Under the pieces are notes generated by a model. That model searched no databases and was not told where the DNA came from. It was given only the letters and a program-made list of their open reading frames with translations. A stretch of 42,941 nt of DNA from Zopfochytrium polystomum (Eukaryota; Chytridiomycota; Chytridiomycetes; Chytridiales; Chytridiaceae): assembly GCA_025765615.1 (NCBI GenBank), contig JAIVFJ010000422.1, positions 1 through 42,941 of the forward strand, in the 5' to 3' direction. This document shows positions 1 to 11,250 of the stretch, piece after piece. The position numbers and the translations under genes are program-made. Every line of letters starts with the position of its first letter. Within the stretch, counting starts at the first letter, position 1.

Positions 1-23
1 CATCAATATCCTCCCTCACTACC

Positions 24-905
24 CACTCTCTTCTGACCTCCTCCACCCTTCCCTCGACGCCCGCAATCTTCTTGCCCTGCCCGCCGCGACGGTGCAGAAC
101 TTTCCAAACCCGCCGTCCCCACCTCGCGGGGCAGCCGGGTTAATGCTGCAGCGTGCCCACGAGTGCCTATGACTGCCCGCGCGTCTGCGTCGACGAGGGT
201 GGCGGTGGGGACGCCTGCGGCACGGGCCCAGGCAGGGAGGGTGGGGCGCGGTCGTGAAGGTACTTGAAGGCGAGGAGGAGGGTTGCGAGGATGCGGATGT
301 GTGGGGGCGAGACCTTGGTGGGGGTGAGGGTTGGAGGGCGTTGGAGTTTACGGCGTGTTCTGGCCAGATGAGTATGGTGTCAGTGTGGTCGCTTAGAAGC
401 CGGGAAGAACTGTTACCGGAGAAGTTCCAGCGGATCATAGTAGAAGAGGGGCGAGCTGCAAATCGTAGAGAGGACGCTCGCGACCACATGACGATCGAGT
501 ATGCGAATCGCAGGGTTGCGACGTGGATGGCAGGGGACTGTTGCCAACGACTCCGCCATTTAAAGCTGCTGGCGACACGCTGTCGATCAAGGACGGCAGC
601 GAGATCTTGCTCAGGAAATTTTAGAAGGTCAGATAAAAATCGGACTCCGCAGAAGCCTCACAGATCAGGGCGACCCGAAAATCCTCCCGGATCCTCGCCA
701 ATTTGACAGAGACGTCCCGCGCGCCAGCAATCTCCGGAGGCGGGACGAAAGCTGGGTGCGGGATCAGAGGCAGCTCAGCGTCGGCCGGGATCGGAGATGT
801 CGGAACATCGGTGGTGACGACGCAATCGTGGTGGATGGCTGTTATGAGGGATCTGGTTCCGCGTGTTGGTATTTTGGTGGATGGAGGCGGGAGGTGGACT
901 AAGAA
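24..905 (-). pseudogene. Broken Pcl/Pas1-like cyclin (array member A)
   Basis: The minus strand holds all landmarks of the cyclin family of this window, but in different frames. Exon 1 reads to LARIREDFRVALI and has a donor (GTGAGG) after base 662. The expected acceptor then gives YLAAVLDRQR and ATLRFAYSIVMWSR. After that the frame breaks: the DLQLA helix, KYLHDR (near base 255), AWARAAGVPTATLVDA (near 205) and GDGGFGKFCTVAAG (near 100) each lie in another frame. No in-frame ATG was found for exon 1. At least three frameshifts and no start mark it as a pseudogene. The boundaries are approximate, since both ends are inferred by comparison with the intact copies. Confidence 0.75.
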
Positions 906-1633
906 GTAAGTGTTGGAAAAGAAGAGCCCTGAACTCCAGGCTGCTAGTTTTCAGCAGGCAACTTGCCTGCGGATGAGTTGTACCTTAAGGCCGGCATGGC
1001 CATCCTGGCTCTTTGCTCGGGCGGCCCTACCGCACCCGCCTGTCTTTTGTTGAATGTGTTGCATGCTCTCTCACGCTCCATGCGCTCTGTCGCTCGCTTG
1101 CTGCCTCTCTCCCTCCCATCCCGCCTCTCGGGCGGACTTGCCAAACCCGAGGGGCAGTTTCGCGGTGCGTATTAATAATCGGATGCTGCGGAGAAATAAA
1201 AACAATTCCATGTTTTCGCAAACATTTCAAATGAAAAAGCAAGAAAACCAAGCGCTCTTTGCGTTGGCAATGATGGCGGCATCCACACAACACTGAGGCC
1301 AAGATTGCTGATAAAGAAGGAGGATCAATCGCGAAAGGCGCTTCGCACCCACGTAACTCGAAACAAACGCCGCTACAACTCTAATTGAGTAAAAGTGTCC
1401 CTTCTGCATGTCTCAGATGGTCACGGTTTGCATTAAGAGGCAGATCCCAACTCTGTTGTTCAACTCACACATTCCATCAGTAACGAACATGACTCCAAAC
1501 GAGGGGAAAAAGAACGACGAGCAAATTTAAAAAATATTTGCTCGCGCGAGACAGGTATTCATTTTAGTCCTCAACATTGTTCAGCGAGCTCGTCATTCTC
1601 CACGTAGTCTTCCTAAAACCTCGCTCCCCTCCC
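906..1633. other. Spacer between cyclin copies A and B
   Basis: About 730 bases in which I see no convincing gene. The short open frames overlap each other on both strands and look like chance. The only structure noticed is a perfect 9-bp inverted repeat with a 9-base A/T loop at 1518-1544, just past the stop of copy B. Confidence 0.5.
1518..1544. terminator. A/T-loop inverted repeat downstream of copy B
   Basis: CGAGCAAAT at 1518-1526 is repeated as its exact reverse complement at 1536-1544, around a loop of T and A only. It lies about 90 bases after the stop codon of the minus-strand cyclin copy B, so a role in 3'-end formation is possible. This is inferred from position only. Confidence 0.25.
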
Positions 1634-2478
1634 TCAACAATCATTCTCCTCCACCTTCACCCTTTTCCCCCTCCTCAGCCCCGCGATCAGCGAAATCGCA
1701 GCCCTCAACGTCGTCACGCAAAACCTCTCAAATTGCGCCTCGGCGGCGCTGTCCGCGACGTGCAGCGCAAAGTCGAGGGCGATGAGTGCGGAGCGCTGTG
1801 CGGCTGACAGGGCAACGGCGGGTATAAGTGAAGCGTAGGACCAAGCGCGGGTGGTGAGTGGCCGGTCGTGGAGGTACTTTGTGGCGATGATGAGGCAGGC
1901 GAGGAATTTGGTGCGAGTGGGGGGTAGGAGGTGAGGGTGCGAACAGAGGGGAAAGTCGAGGGGGTCGCGGTGATGACTCTTTCGAGATTGTTTCTTTAGA
2001 GGATGAGGCGATCTCTTTTTCTTAATCGGACATCAGCTCTTTCGCTATAAAAATTACAAAACAAGAAGCAGTGCAAACCTTTTGCACTCCAGCGTCAAGT
2101 AGAACAGCCCCAGCTGCAGGTCGAAAAACGTCGACTGAGTCTGGCGCACGACATCTGCAATGAACTTGTGCGTGTCCACATGACCAGGCGAAATCGAAGC
2201 TGGCTTGGGATCATGGGAAGAAGGAGCCGTAAGGCAGCGGTCGACGGTGACAGCTGCGAGGTCTAGGTGCGAAGATTTTTTGGGATCGGAAGCATCAGAA
2301 TCCCCAAAGACAGCCAATACGTCTCACATATGACTACTCTTCGGAGGTCGCGCGGAATGGCGGACATGGCTGCAGTACCCAGAGCAACGAGTGCTGCCCG
2401 TGTTTCGCAGAACGGAGGCGATGGGCTGGGCGCCAGTCGGCTAGCAGGAGTGCGATGTCTGTCGTGGGTGGCGCTCAT
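1634..2478 (-). pseudogene. Pcl/Pas1-like cyclin, interrupted (array member B)
   Basis: Exon 1 (2478-2328; start could also be the ATG at 2367) ends AIPRDLRRVVI and has donor GTGAGA. Exon 2 starts at 2262 and gives YLAAVTVDR, then HKFIADVVRQTQSTFFDLQL and GLFYLT. The frame meets a stop near 2054. The second half of the cyclin box follows in another frame (FLACLIIATKYLHDR, TTRAWSYASLIPA, FERFCVTTLRAAI) down to the stop at 1634. Between the halves lies an A/T-rich stretch instead of the usual Pro/Ser spacer, and two of its three frames carry stops. A second intron (donor GTTTGC near 2070) could join the halves, but no good acceptor is seen, so a disrupted gene is slightly favoured. Family: Pho85-type cyclin, a CDK regulatory subunit. 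Confidence 0.6.
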
Positions 2479-2657
2479 AAATCGGGGCCCCCGGTAACCA
2501 GGGGATTGCAGGCGGTGAGGCCGAGGGTGAGCCCCTATGAATCCCCTCTGCAGCAATGACACCCAGCAGTGCGGTAAGAGCACTATCAACCTCACGAACT
2601 CTCGCCACGTGAAGAAAGGAATTCGCGAGCGAGGGAGGGAGGTGGGTATATCGAAGT

Positions 2658-3555
2658 TTATTGATTTCTGTGCGCGTGCGGAAGCGGAATGGAGAAACAG
2701 GAGCAGCCGCCCGCAAAGGGAGGGTTCTGAACCACCTCAGTTGCCACCTTCACCCTCGTCGCACTCCTCTCCTCGGACGCTTCGTCCCCCACTTCCCTTA
2801 CCCTCTTCCCAACAACCCCGGCCGCCGCCCTGCGAAACCCGCACGCAAGCCTCGCTCCAACTTTCAGCGACCGCACACAAAACTCCGAGAACGCCGCCGC
2901 CGCCCCGCCACCGCTGCTGCCGCCGCCGACTTCAACCATGGACCCAACATGCAGGGTAAACCCGAGCCCCATCAGCGCTGCGCGCTCTGCATCTACAAGC
3001 GCCCTGGCCGGAACTTGCGCGATACGCGACCAGTCCTTAATGGAGCGGGGAAAGTCGTGGAGGTACTTTGAGGCGAGGACGAGGCAGGCGAGGAAGAAGG
3101 TTTTGCCCGGGTGGGTAGGGGAGGCAGCTGCGGTCGCGGTCGCCTCGGCAGTTGGTGGTTGCGGAGTCGGCAGCCTTCCGCTAAGAGAGCGGGCCGCCCA
3201 GCGGACACAGTAGAAAAGCGCAAGCTGCAGGTCGAAGTAGGTCAGCTGTGCCTGTCTTACGACGTCTGCGATAAACTTGTGCGTGTCGATGTGGCAACCG
3301 GAGGGCGACGGGGCAGGCTGGAGAGCGGGGAAACAGCGATCGACTGTGGCGGCTGCGAGGTCTGAGGGGTGAAGCACTTCGTGAGATTTCGCGCTTGGAG
3401 CAAACAGAACCAGAGCGCGGCCAGAACTACTCACATGTGAGACCAGTGCAAACTTCGCGTGGTACGGTTGTTAGGCTCTGGGTGGCGATCTCGAGGAACA
3501 GCGGTGTTTCCAACGAGGGCTTCGAAGACCCTCTCACTCTTGAATCACCTTGCAT
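2658..3555 (-). CDS. Pho85-type (Pcl/Pas1-like) cyclin, array member C
   Basis: Two exons, 3555-3435 and 3361-2658, give 274 residues. Exon 1 starts at the ATG at 3555 and ends TVPREVCTGLT, a diverged form of the family motif TIRRDFRRALI. The intron is phase 1 and splits the next Tyr codon (YLAAATVDR). Then follow HKFIADVVRQAQLTYFDLQL with ALFYCVRW, a short spacer, FLACLVLASKYLHDF, DWSRIAQVPARALVDAERAA and FSEFCVRSLK. Pcl-type cyclins bind and activate Pho85/CDK5-like kinases. This copy has the shortest spacer and the most diverged exon 1. A TATATA run lies only about 10 bases before the ATG, too close to be its TATA box unless the real start is further downstream. Confidence 0.75.
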
Positions 3556-4428
3556 CAGTGTTGCTATATAATAGAATGGCTGGTCACGAGAAGGGTAACC
3601 CTGCAGATCATTCTCGACGGCGCAGCAAAGAGCTCCCTTTATGTAGTTACCCCCCTTCCCGAATTCGACTCAGCGGAAGCTGCAGTGCAGGCTTGATGGC
3701 ACGGGGCGGCGCGAAAATACTGTAACTGCCCCAATTTGTGGTGGGTGTGGCCGGTGTTCCGTGATCGGAGTCGGCTGCAGGCGACCAGGCGAGGAGATAG
3801 TTTGCCGGCCGAATGAAAACCGAGACGGGATCTTGGTGGGGTGATGTGGACGCTTTCGTCCACGCACCGTGAGCATGACGATGAGTTGGAGGTTGGGAGG
3901 TCCAACGCTCCGCAGACAGAGAGACAAATGGAAAGGCTGAGACGGTGTGTGCAAGTTCGTGCACTCCTCGGCTCGTCGCCTTCCCGTCTCGCGATATGGA
4001 AAGGCGGGATCAGCAGCAATCATCGCGGCATCAAATGCGCGCCTGCACGTACCCCGCACCGTCGGCAACCAAGACTGCTTGGGCACAAACTAACCAGTCA
4101 GTGGTATTCTCTGGAATACCTTGACTAATCATCCCCGGCTACAGCGTTTGTAGTCCAGCGTCCAAGGAAACCAGATCGAAAACCCTCTGTTCACGGAGTT
4201 GGAATAAACAAACAAACTGCCTTCACCCAAAACAAACACCAAACAAACAGGCCTGAGGTCTTAGACAGCCGCTGGGACCACTTGATAACCCATGGCGCGC
4301 AAAAGGATCGGCCCCACGCGAAAAGAAAAATCACCTCATTCGGCGACATCCGCCGCGACAACCAACAACAAAAACGTGGACCCACGACCGTCTCCGATCT
4401 TCGTGGACGAAAAGAGGGGGAGGCTGCA
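3556..4428. other. Divergent intergenic region between array members C and D
   Basis: About 870 bases separate the minus-strand copy C from the plus-strand copy D, so this region should hold both promoters and marks the orientation switch of the array. No gene is supported: the longest frames (95-138 codons) overlap on both strands and match nothing recognisable. Confidence 0.45.
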
Positions 4429-5481
4429 ATGATCGGTGATCCGCCGCGTTTCGCCGCTCTCGTTCCTCCTTTGGAGCAGCTCCCTCCGACCCCCGAGTCG
4501 CCCACGACCGCCGCCGTCGAGCACGCAGCGAGCGCGCCCGCCGAATCAGACGCGCTCAAGAGGCGGCGAGAGTTCCGCAACGCACTGATCTGTAAGATTC
4601 ACACCTACCTTTTTCCCCCACGATTTCCTCCTTTTGACTGACGACCCCTTCCCCCCACAACGCTGGTATCCGTTTGACCTTTAACCGCAGATCTCACCGC
4701 GAAAACAGTCCGCCACGCCTTCCTCGAACGTACCGCGTCGCCGCCAACAGGCTCCAGCCAGCCCATGTGTCAGTTTCTGTTCACGGCGTTGGCGCGGTCG
4801 GGGTCCTCGTTCCAGGAGCTGCAGCTGGCGGTGTGGTACTTTCTGCGCTTTTGCGCGTCGCTGTCGCAGCGCGCGAGGCTTTCTCGGGTTCTGCAAGCGA
4901 TCGCCGAGCCTGGAGCACATCCGGAAACACAGCAGAGCCCGCGGCTGGGAGACCTGGCGCCTCTCACCGACGCACCACCGCACCCGCTCCCCCTCACAAC
5001 CCCTTCAAACACCCATCCCAACGCCGCACAACCCTCCCGCAACCCCAACACCCCGACGTCCGACCCCCCAACCCTCCGTGTCTTCTTCCTCGCGTGCCTG
5101 ATCCTCGCCCACAAGTACTGCCGCGACCACAGCCTCGCGCTCTCGTCGTGGTCGCAGCAGTCCGGCGTCCCCGCCGCGGTCCTCGTGGCCGCGGAGAGAT
5201 GCGTTCTCAAGGGTCTCGGATTTTCGCTCGCGGTCGATATGGAACGGTTGCACGACGGGACGGTCGCGTTCGCGCGGTTCTGCGCGGTGGCGGCGAGGGC
5301 GGCGATGGAGTTGGTGCGGGCGGAGGGGGGCGGTGGGGAAAGGGTGGGTGGGTGGGGCACTGGTGGGGTGGAGTTGAAGAGGGGTTGCGAGGAGGAGGAG
5401 GACGAGGAGGGTGGAGTTGTTCTGTCGAGCTGGAGAAGGAAGAGCCTGCGACGTGCGTACGGGACGGAGACTTTCCGGTGA
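4429..5481 (+). CDS. Pho85-type (Pcl/Pas1-like) cyclin, array member D
   Basis: Exons 4429-4591 and 4691-5481 give 317 residues with no frame break. Exon 1 ends LKRRREFRNALI before a GTAAGA donor; the phase-1 intron splits the Tyr of YLTAKTVRHAFLE. Exon 2 holds the first cyclin helices (FTALARSGSSFQELQLAVWY), a Pro/Thr/Asn-rich spacer, then FFLACLILAHKYCRDH, LSSWSQQSGVPAAVLVAAER and FARFCAVAARAAMELV. The C-terminal tail is Gly/Glu rich with basic patches. Codons end mostly in C before the AAER motif and mostly in G after it. An upstream in-frame ATG (4282) exists; 4429 is preferred because it gives an exon-1 length like the other copies. Function is by family: CDK-activating cyclin. Confidence 0.85.
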
Positions 5482-5810
5482 CTTGAGCAACCCTTGAGGA
5501 AGGCCATCGAAGCTTGTATTGCAGCAGTAGAATCGACTTTGTGTGAAAATCAGTAGTGGAGCGGTTGTTCGATTGAGTGTGTCGGCGTATGAGCAAGTGT
5601 GAGGCGACCCTCTCGGCCAAATGCTTCGGCAAAACTTTAAAATTTGTTCTCATTTTTGTTCATATCATTTTTGCGGGATACCCAAAGCCGGACGCGTCCG
5701 CTTGCTTCCGCTGCGGGTTTTCATACTCTCGACGAGTTGGACGCGCCATAAAAGAGAAGGCCGAAGACTCCGAACTTTCCCTCCTTTTTCGCTCTTTCCT
5801 CCCCTCTGGC
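5482..5810. other. Intergenic region D-E with TATA-like box
   Basis: About 330 bases holding the 3' end of copy D and the promoter of copy E. A CATAAAAG box lies at 5747-5754, some 60 bases before the start of copy E. Nothing else is recognised. Confidence 0.4.
5747..5754 (+). promoter_or_regulatory. TATA-like box of cyclin E
   Basis: CATAAAAG, about 60 bases before the ATG at 5811. Similar A/T boxes precede copies F, G, H and I, which supports a shared core-promoter design. Confidence 0.4.
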
Positions 5811-6812
5811 ATGCAAGACCCACAATTGATCGCGGCGCCGGCAGATCCCGACGTGCACTCCGCCAATGGCGCGTCGTTGGCGACCGTGATTCCACCCCCG
5901 CCAGAAGAAACCGGCCGACCTGATTCCAACGCCGACAACTCGCTCCCCACCATCCGCCGCGACTTTCGACGAGCCCTGATCTGTGAGTTGCAAGTCTTCT
6001 TTCTTCCCTAGCACCTACCCTCTCTGATTCTAAAGACCGACAAGAATACAGTTGTAGCGGCTGCAACCGTCGACGGCGATTTCAGCGGTTGCCCGAACGG
6101 TCCCCTGCGAGAGCGGGCGTCTGTGGCAACGTTGCGGTTCGTGCACGACGTCGTGCGGCGGTCGCAGTCGACGTTTTTCGACCTGCAGCTCGCGGTGTTT
6201 TACTATATCCGCTATCGTCTTCGGTGCCCGTCGCTTGCGTCTGATGCAGCACCACAGCCCGTTATACATATGCCACCACCACAAGAGCAATCCCACCTAC
6301 ACCCACCTTCCCTCGGACCGCCGCATCCACCTTCCTCCAGCTCGAACGCCGCATCACCCACTCCAACCCCCACGACCCACACAGCTTTCCTCGCCTGCCT
6401 CATACTCGCCCACAAATTCCTCCACGACCGCACCATCTGCTTGTCCTGGTGGTCCGCTCTTTCTGGTGTTTCCCCGCGTGCCGCGACGGCCGCAGAGCGT
6501 GCGGTGCTGATCGCGCTGGACCACGCGCTGTTTGTGCCCGTTGGAGGCGGTGGCGGTGGCGGCGTGGGGAGCAGCCACGCGGCGGGGTTTGAGCAATTTT
6601 GTGGGATCGCGGTGGGGACGGCGATGCGGATTGCGGGTGTGGCGTTGGCGGTGGATGGGGATGCGGGTCGTAGGACGGTGGTGGTGGCGCCGGCTGCAGA
6701 GGAGGAGAGGGGGGCGAAGCGGAGGAGAGGAAGCGAGGTTGGGAATGATGAGGATGAGGAGGAGGCGGAGGAGGTGCAGCTGATGAAGTGGAAGGAAAGG
6801 CGACTGGAGTAG
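5811..6812 (+). CDS. Pho85-type (Pcl/Pas1-like) cyclin, array member E
   Basis: Exons 5811-5982 and 6052-6812 give 310 residues. Exon 1 (MQDPQLIAAPADPDVHSANG...) ends SLPTIRRDFRRALI; a 69-base phase-1 intron with donor GTGAGT splits the next codon, here Phe (FVAAATVDGDFSG). Exon 2 continues LRFVHDVVRRSQSTFFDLQL, AVFYYIRYR, a His/Pro/Ser-rich spacer, FLACLILAHKFLHDR, SWWSALSGVSPRAATAAER and FEQFCGIAVGTAMRIAGV. The tail is basic then acidic (KRRRGSEVGNDEDEEEAEE), possibly a nuclear signal. This copy is the clearest reference for the exon-1 motif. A longer upstream reading frame exists, but the start at 5811 sits 60 bases after a TATA-like box. Confidence 0.87.
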
Positions 6813-7303
6813 GTGTTTTCTACCATTACAGGAAAATATTTATTAGCCATACACCAGAGTGATCCGCGATAAGCAAAGTCTTTTTTTTGTTTGCTGGTTA
6901 CTGATACGGGTATCCGAGGGTGCGTCTGCACGGCGCATGGATTCGTGTGTGGCTGACGTTTTTTTTCAGCAACGAAATTCCGCGAGCCAGCCTTGCCCGA
7001 GGCCTTCTTTGCCTGGGTTTTCCGCCACGCCGCCTGGGCCTGCCCCCCAAACATTGCGACAGTCCGATCCCGATCGCCAGCACATTTTTAATGTGGGATT
7101 GACGGAGTATAAAAGCTCGCACGGAAACAAAGTATTCTTGTTTGGTGATCTGCGCGTGACCCAGAAGAACAACCCTCAACTAGCCTCCATTCAGATACCA
7201 AAACGATGATCACACCAACAACCTCGTCCCGTGTACCACACCAGCCGCCAGCCCGCCGTCGCCCCCGCCGCCGCCCTTCATCTCAACTTCGCTCGGACGC
7301 ACA
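6813..7303. other. Intergenic region E-F with TATA box
   Basis: About 490 bases. A TATAAAA box is at 7108-7114, about 190 bases before the chosen start of copy F. Small open frames on both strands (60-116 codons) have no recognisable features. Confidence 0.4.
7108..7114 (+). promoter_or_regulatory. TATA box of cyclin F
   Basis: A perfect TATAAAA, the best TATA match in the cyclin array. It implies a 5' leader of roughly 160 bases before the ATG at 7304. Confidence 0.5.
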
Positions 7304-8187
7304 ATGGTCCTCTCAGACGGCGACGCCTTGCGGCCGCTTCTCTCTGACTCCTTTACTGGCGCGCCCGTGGGGCCACCGACGGCGCCTTCAACAGGAAAGC
7401 CCGACACGGTCGCCGCGGTCCGGCGAGACTTTCGCCAAGCGATCATCTGTGAGCCAGAAGCGTGATTGTTTTGCTGTGTTGCTTCCCCACGACCCCTCTT
7501 CTCACCCGCCCACGCTCCCGCACAGATTTCGCCGCGGCGACGGTCGACGGCGGGATCTACACGCACGCCGCGCCGGCCACGCTCAGCCGGCCCGCGACGC
7601 AGCGATTCATCTTTGAGATCGTGAAGCGATCGCGCGCGACGTTCTACGACTTGCAGCTCGCGCTGTTCTACTTTGTCCGCCTGCGGAACGCGCACGCCGC
7701 CTCAACCGCCTCGACGGCAACGAAGGAGTCCACCGCCACCAACTCCGATTTGTCATCTCCGCCGTCGCCACCCACCTCACCCTTCGCCCCCACCGCCCCG
7801 CCGCCCCTCACATCCTCACCCCCACCACCCCGCACCGACGAATCGCACCTCCACTTCCTCGGCGCCCTGATCCTCTCCCACAAGTACCTCCACGACCACG
7901 CGCTCCCGACGCGCGCGTGGACCGCGATCGCGGGTCTCCCATCGGACTCTGTAGACGCCGCCGAGCGGTTCGCGCTGGCGGGGCTGGGGTTCGCGCTCGG
8001 GGTCGGGGACGGTGCCGGGTTTGGGCGGTTCTGCGCGGTGCCGGTGCGGGCGGCGATGCGGACGGCGGACGTGGCGAGGAGGTTGGAGAGGGTCGGGGAG
8101 GCGGCGGTTGCGGCGGTCGCGAGAAAGAGGAGGTGGCAGGGGGTTACTGGGGAGGGATTCAAGAGGGGAGGTGGTGGTGGAGTTTGA
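7304..8187 (+). CDS. Pho85-type (Pcl/Pas1-like) cyclin, array member F
   Basis: Exons 7304-7448 and 7526-8187 give 268 residues, the shortest intact copy. Exon 1 (MVLSDGDALRPLLSDSFTGA...) ends AAVRRDFRQAII with donor GTGAGC; the phase-1 intron splits the Tyr of YFAAATVDGG. Exon 2 has QRFIFEIVKRSRATFYDLQL, ALFYFVRLRNA, a Ser/Thr/Pro spacer, FLGALILSHKYLHDH, RAWTAIAGLPSDSVDAAER and FGRFCAVPVRAAMRTADV. The tail is Arg/Lys rich and ends in a Gly run. The exon-1 frame is the one that joins correctly to exon 2; a longer overlapping frame starting at 7206 is out of register and is a shadow. Confidence 0.86.
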
Positions 8188-8962
8188 TGGTGCCTAGGAG
8201 GAAGTGAATCTCATAGATTGTTGATACAGGCGTAGTCAGAATCGATCATCATGTCCTCGTATAAATACATAGCTTAATGCGATGGGCCTTCTTTACTGGT
8301 TTTGGGAAGACCTGCGGGTGGGCAAACTATTACACATTGGATATTTCATTGTCACCAATGGTGCTTCTGCGAGAGGCGACTGGTGCGAATGTTGTGAGCG
8401 CAACCGCTTCGGCCTTTTTCGTGCTGGGCCTGTTCCTCTCTGTTCCGTGTTCCGCCTTCGTCTGCCCTTCCGCCCAATGGATTATTTCTCTCTCGCTTGT
8501 GGAGTGCAAATCTGCCGCTGGCAAGGTTTCGGCCGAATTGGTCAGCTCAACTCCTTCCGTTCTGGGCTGACTGTGTATCTGCGCGCTCCTCGTCTCTCTC
8601 TCTCTCTTTTTCTCTCGCTGTCGCTCTCTTTTCCTTTTCCTTCATTAGATGACAAACACATTTCGCCCAGTCCCGTCTGTCTGTCTGTCTGTCTGCTGGT
8701 CTCGACTGAAGACTCCAGCCACAACAGACATCCGAGACAACATCGCGTGAAAACAAAAAAATCAAATCAATTGAGCCGTCGCTGGATGCTGCAGCAAGAA
8801 GACCGCTTCCGACAGAGGAAATTCAGACTCGCGAGTTACTAACTACATCCCCAAGAGGGTCGCTTGTTGGTAATCACGGACATGCGGACATTCGCTCGCG
8901 TTTTTCAGGCGAATAAAAGGACAGGCCGCTCGAAGGACGTCGACCCACAGCGTTTCTCCGCA
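8188..8962. other. Intergenic region F-G with simple repeats
   Basis: About 775 bases. It contains a CT-rich run at about 8595-8640 and a (TCTG)n tract near 8676-8697. An overlapping 186-codon plus-strand frame (8282-8842) has no domain-like features and runs through the repeats, so it is not called. An AATAAAAG box lies at 8912-8919. Confidence 0.4.
8912..8919 (+). promoter_or_regulatory. TATA-like box of cyclin G
   Basis: AATAAAAG about 45 bases before the ATG at 8963, matching the spacing of the box before copy E. Confidence 0.35.
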
Positions 8963-10138
8963 ATGACTCTTTTCCAAGCAACAAACACGAAAGTTAAATC
9001 CATCATGTTGATGACAACAAAGCTACCTCCGCGGTCATACTCGACGTCCGTCGTCGCCCAAGAGCCGTCGCCCGAAAGCCCCCCTCGGCACCACGACGAC
9101 GCCGCCGGCCCGCTCAAGCGCAACTCGGTCTTCTCGGCCGCCGTCACGTCTCAGCCCTTCTTGCCCACCACGGCCGACGACGACGACGCCGACGGTCCGG
9201 CACGGCCGCCGTCGGCGCCAACCCGAGAGTGCGTCGCGGACATCCGACGCGACTTTCGCCTCGCCCTGATCTGTTGAGTTTCACACACACACCTCCACCC
9301 CTCCCCACCATCCCTACTCTCTACTAACAAACTCTTCGCCGCACCCCCAACACCAGACATCGCCGCAGCGACGGTAGAAGGCAGCGCCTCAGACGCCGCC
9401 GTCGCTGTCGCAGCGCAGCAGCCGGACGTGCAGCAGCGCTACGCGACGCAAAAGTTCATCTTCGACGCCATGAAGCGGTCGCAGTCGTCCTTCAACGACC
9501 TGCAGCTCGCGCTCTATTACCACGTCCGCCTCCGCAGCGCGCAGCAGCAGGACCCGAAGGCGACGCCCGCACCTCCGTCGTCGCCGGGGACGGAGGCGGA
9601 CCGGATAAACCCAGAGGTGGAGGTGCCACCGCGGCCAGAGGCGTCGCCAGGCTCCGCCGCATCGTCCCACCCGCCCTCCCTCGCCAGCCTCTGCACCCTT
9701 CCGACCACCACCGCCACCCCAGCCCCCGCCGCCACCACCAACACCACCACAACCTTCCTCGCGTGCCTCATCCTCGCCTGGAAGTACCTTCATGACCGCA
9801 CCTACACCGCGCGGGCGTGGTCGACCATCACGGGCGTTCCCGTGTCCGCCATCAACGCCGCGGAGCGAACCGTGCTGGCGGGGTTGGGGTACCGGCTGCA
9901 CGTGGACTGGCGGACGGGCTCCTTTGCGCGGTTCTCCGCGGTGCAGGCGGGGGCGGCGATGCGGCTTGTTGGGGTGAAGGGGAGGGTTGCGAGGGTTGCG
10001 GCCAGGAAGAGGGGGAGGGACGTCGATCGGGTTGTGGGTTTGGAAGAGGGGGTGGAAGAAGAGGAGGTTAGGAGAAGGGTGGGGGTGGTGAGGTTCGAGG
10101 AAGAAGAAGAGAGAGTTAGAAAGGTTCTGGTTTGTTGA
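8963..10138 (+). CDS. Pho85-type (Pcl/Pas1-like) cyclin, array member G
   Basis: Exons 8963-9272 and 9357-10138 give 363 residues, the largest copy because exon 1 is longer (104 codons, acidic DDDDAD run). Exon 1 ends VADIRRDFRLALI. The donor is the weaker GTTGAG; a CTAAC branch sequence lies near 9322. The phase-1 intron splits the Tyr of YIAAATVEGS. Exon 2 has QKFIFDAMKRSQSSFNDLQL, ALYYHVRLRSA, an 80-90-residue Pro/Ala/Thr spacer, then FLACLILAWKYLHDRTYTAR with AWSTITGVPVSAINAAERTV, and FARFSAVQAGAAMRLVGV. This second half is the closest in the window to Pas1/Pcl consensus. The C-terminal tail is strongly charged (EEEEVRRR, FEEEEERVRK). An upstream in-frame start is possible, but the ATG at 8963 follows a TATA-like box. 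Confidence 0.88.
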
Positions 10139-11250
10139 TGTTGTTGGTGGTTTGCCGGGATGTTCTCACAGCCTCATAGCAACCATTCTTATTCATTTGG
10201 CTCGTTCAAGTTTGCATTTTCATCGCATCGAAAATCTCATACACTCTAGTCGCATCCCATTCCCTCCAGTTGAACTTGCCTTAATAAATTATTCGGTCTC
10301 TGAATACTTGCTTCCGCTGTCTTTCAGGATCCCAATCATCAGCAATTTACTTCGTTAGGTTACTTGCCTGTGCTGTTGACTGTGTTCAAGAACGGTCGGC
10401 CTCCATTCCGTGATGGTCACGCAACACCTTTGGTTGTTTTGTTTTTAATGGAAGCATGCTACTGTAGCTATACCGGGCTCAACGTCTGGTCTGTTCTGGC
10501 ATCTTCTTCGCCTTGCGCAGCCCACAAGAAAATTGCGTAAAGCGGACGGAATGGGAGTGCTCCATACGGCCGATCGATCGCCCACACGCGGAAAATGCAT
10601 GCGTTTTGAGTCAGTTAGTATAGAGATCTCGCACTGACTCTTTCCGCGTATTTCGCAAGAATCCCATCACGAGAAATCCGGCTGAAAACCCCAACAAGGT
10701 TTCGCCCGCGAGAGGGAAATCCCGCCCTTTCCGCGCCTTTCTTCTCGGTTGTTCTGGATGCCGTTGGCTCGGCTTTATTGTTTGCCCAACCGCCTTGAGA
10801 GCGAAAATTTGTCTTGATGATTTTTTAGCCGGTTCTGGCCGCCTCTGTCGCCCTCCCTTTGGTTGGCGCATCCGAAATCGGGAATTGACGGGTTGCGGAA
10901 CGGAAACTGACGGATTCTGCCTCGCAGACCTTGCGACAGACGGCGAGACAGAAAAATCGGGCCAGACAGCGACAGCAGCAGATTATGTAACCGAGCATCA
11001 CTCTGCCCAGGCTGTGCTGACATTGCAGTGCAGTTCTTCCGTCCGTCCGCCATGGCGCTTATTTAAGAAGCTGCTGCACCCGCTCAGCTACCCCAGCTAA
11101 ACAACTCTCCACATCCACAGCACACACGCAACACACAACTCTCACACACCAGCGTATGCCCACTTGGCGTATACCACATCCCCTTCCTACAGCTGCACAC
11201 GCACAACCCACCCGTCCATCAGCCTCTCCGCCTGGTCCGCTTTCTGCGCC
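10139..11250. other. Intergenic region G-H
   Basis: About 1.1 kb with no supported gene. Base composition falls toward A/T at 10140-10460 (likely 3' flank of copy G). The promoter side of copy H holds CTTATTTAAG at 11058-11067 and a CA-rich leader around 11100-11150. Confidence 0.4.

Noticed and set aside
4770..5507. Antisense frames over cyclin D and similar ones over E, F, G, H and I
   Set aside because: Strand-shadow frames caused by high GC; none shows a recognisable motif, while the sense frames share one protein family.
7206..7616. 136-codon plus frame at the start of cyclin F
   Set aside because: Out of register with exon 2; the frame starting at 7304 contains the family motif RRDFRQAII and splices in phase.
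8282..8842. 186-codon plus frame between cyclins F and G
   Set aside because: Runs through CT and TCTG repeats (Ser/Leu runs), no domain, and no codon pattern like the neighbours.
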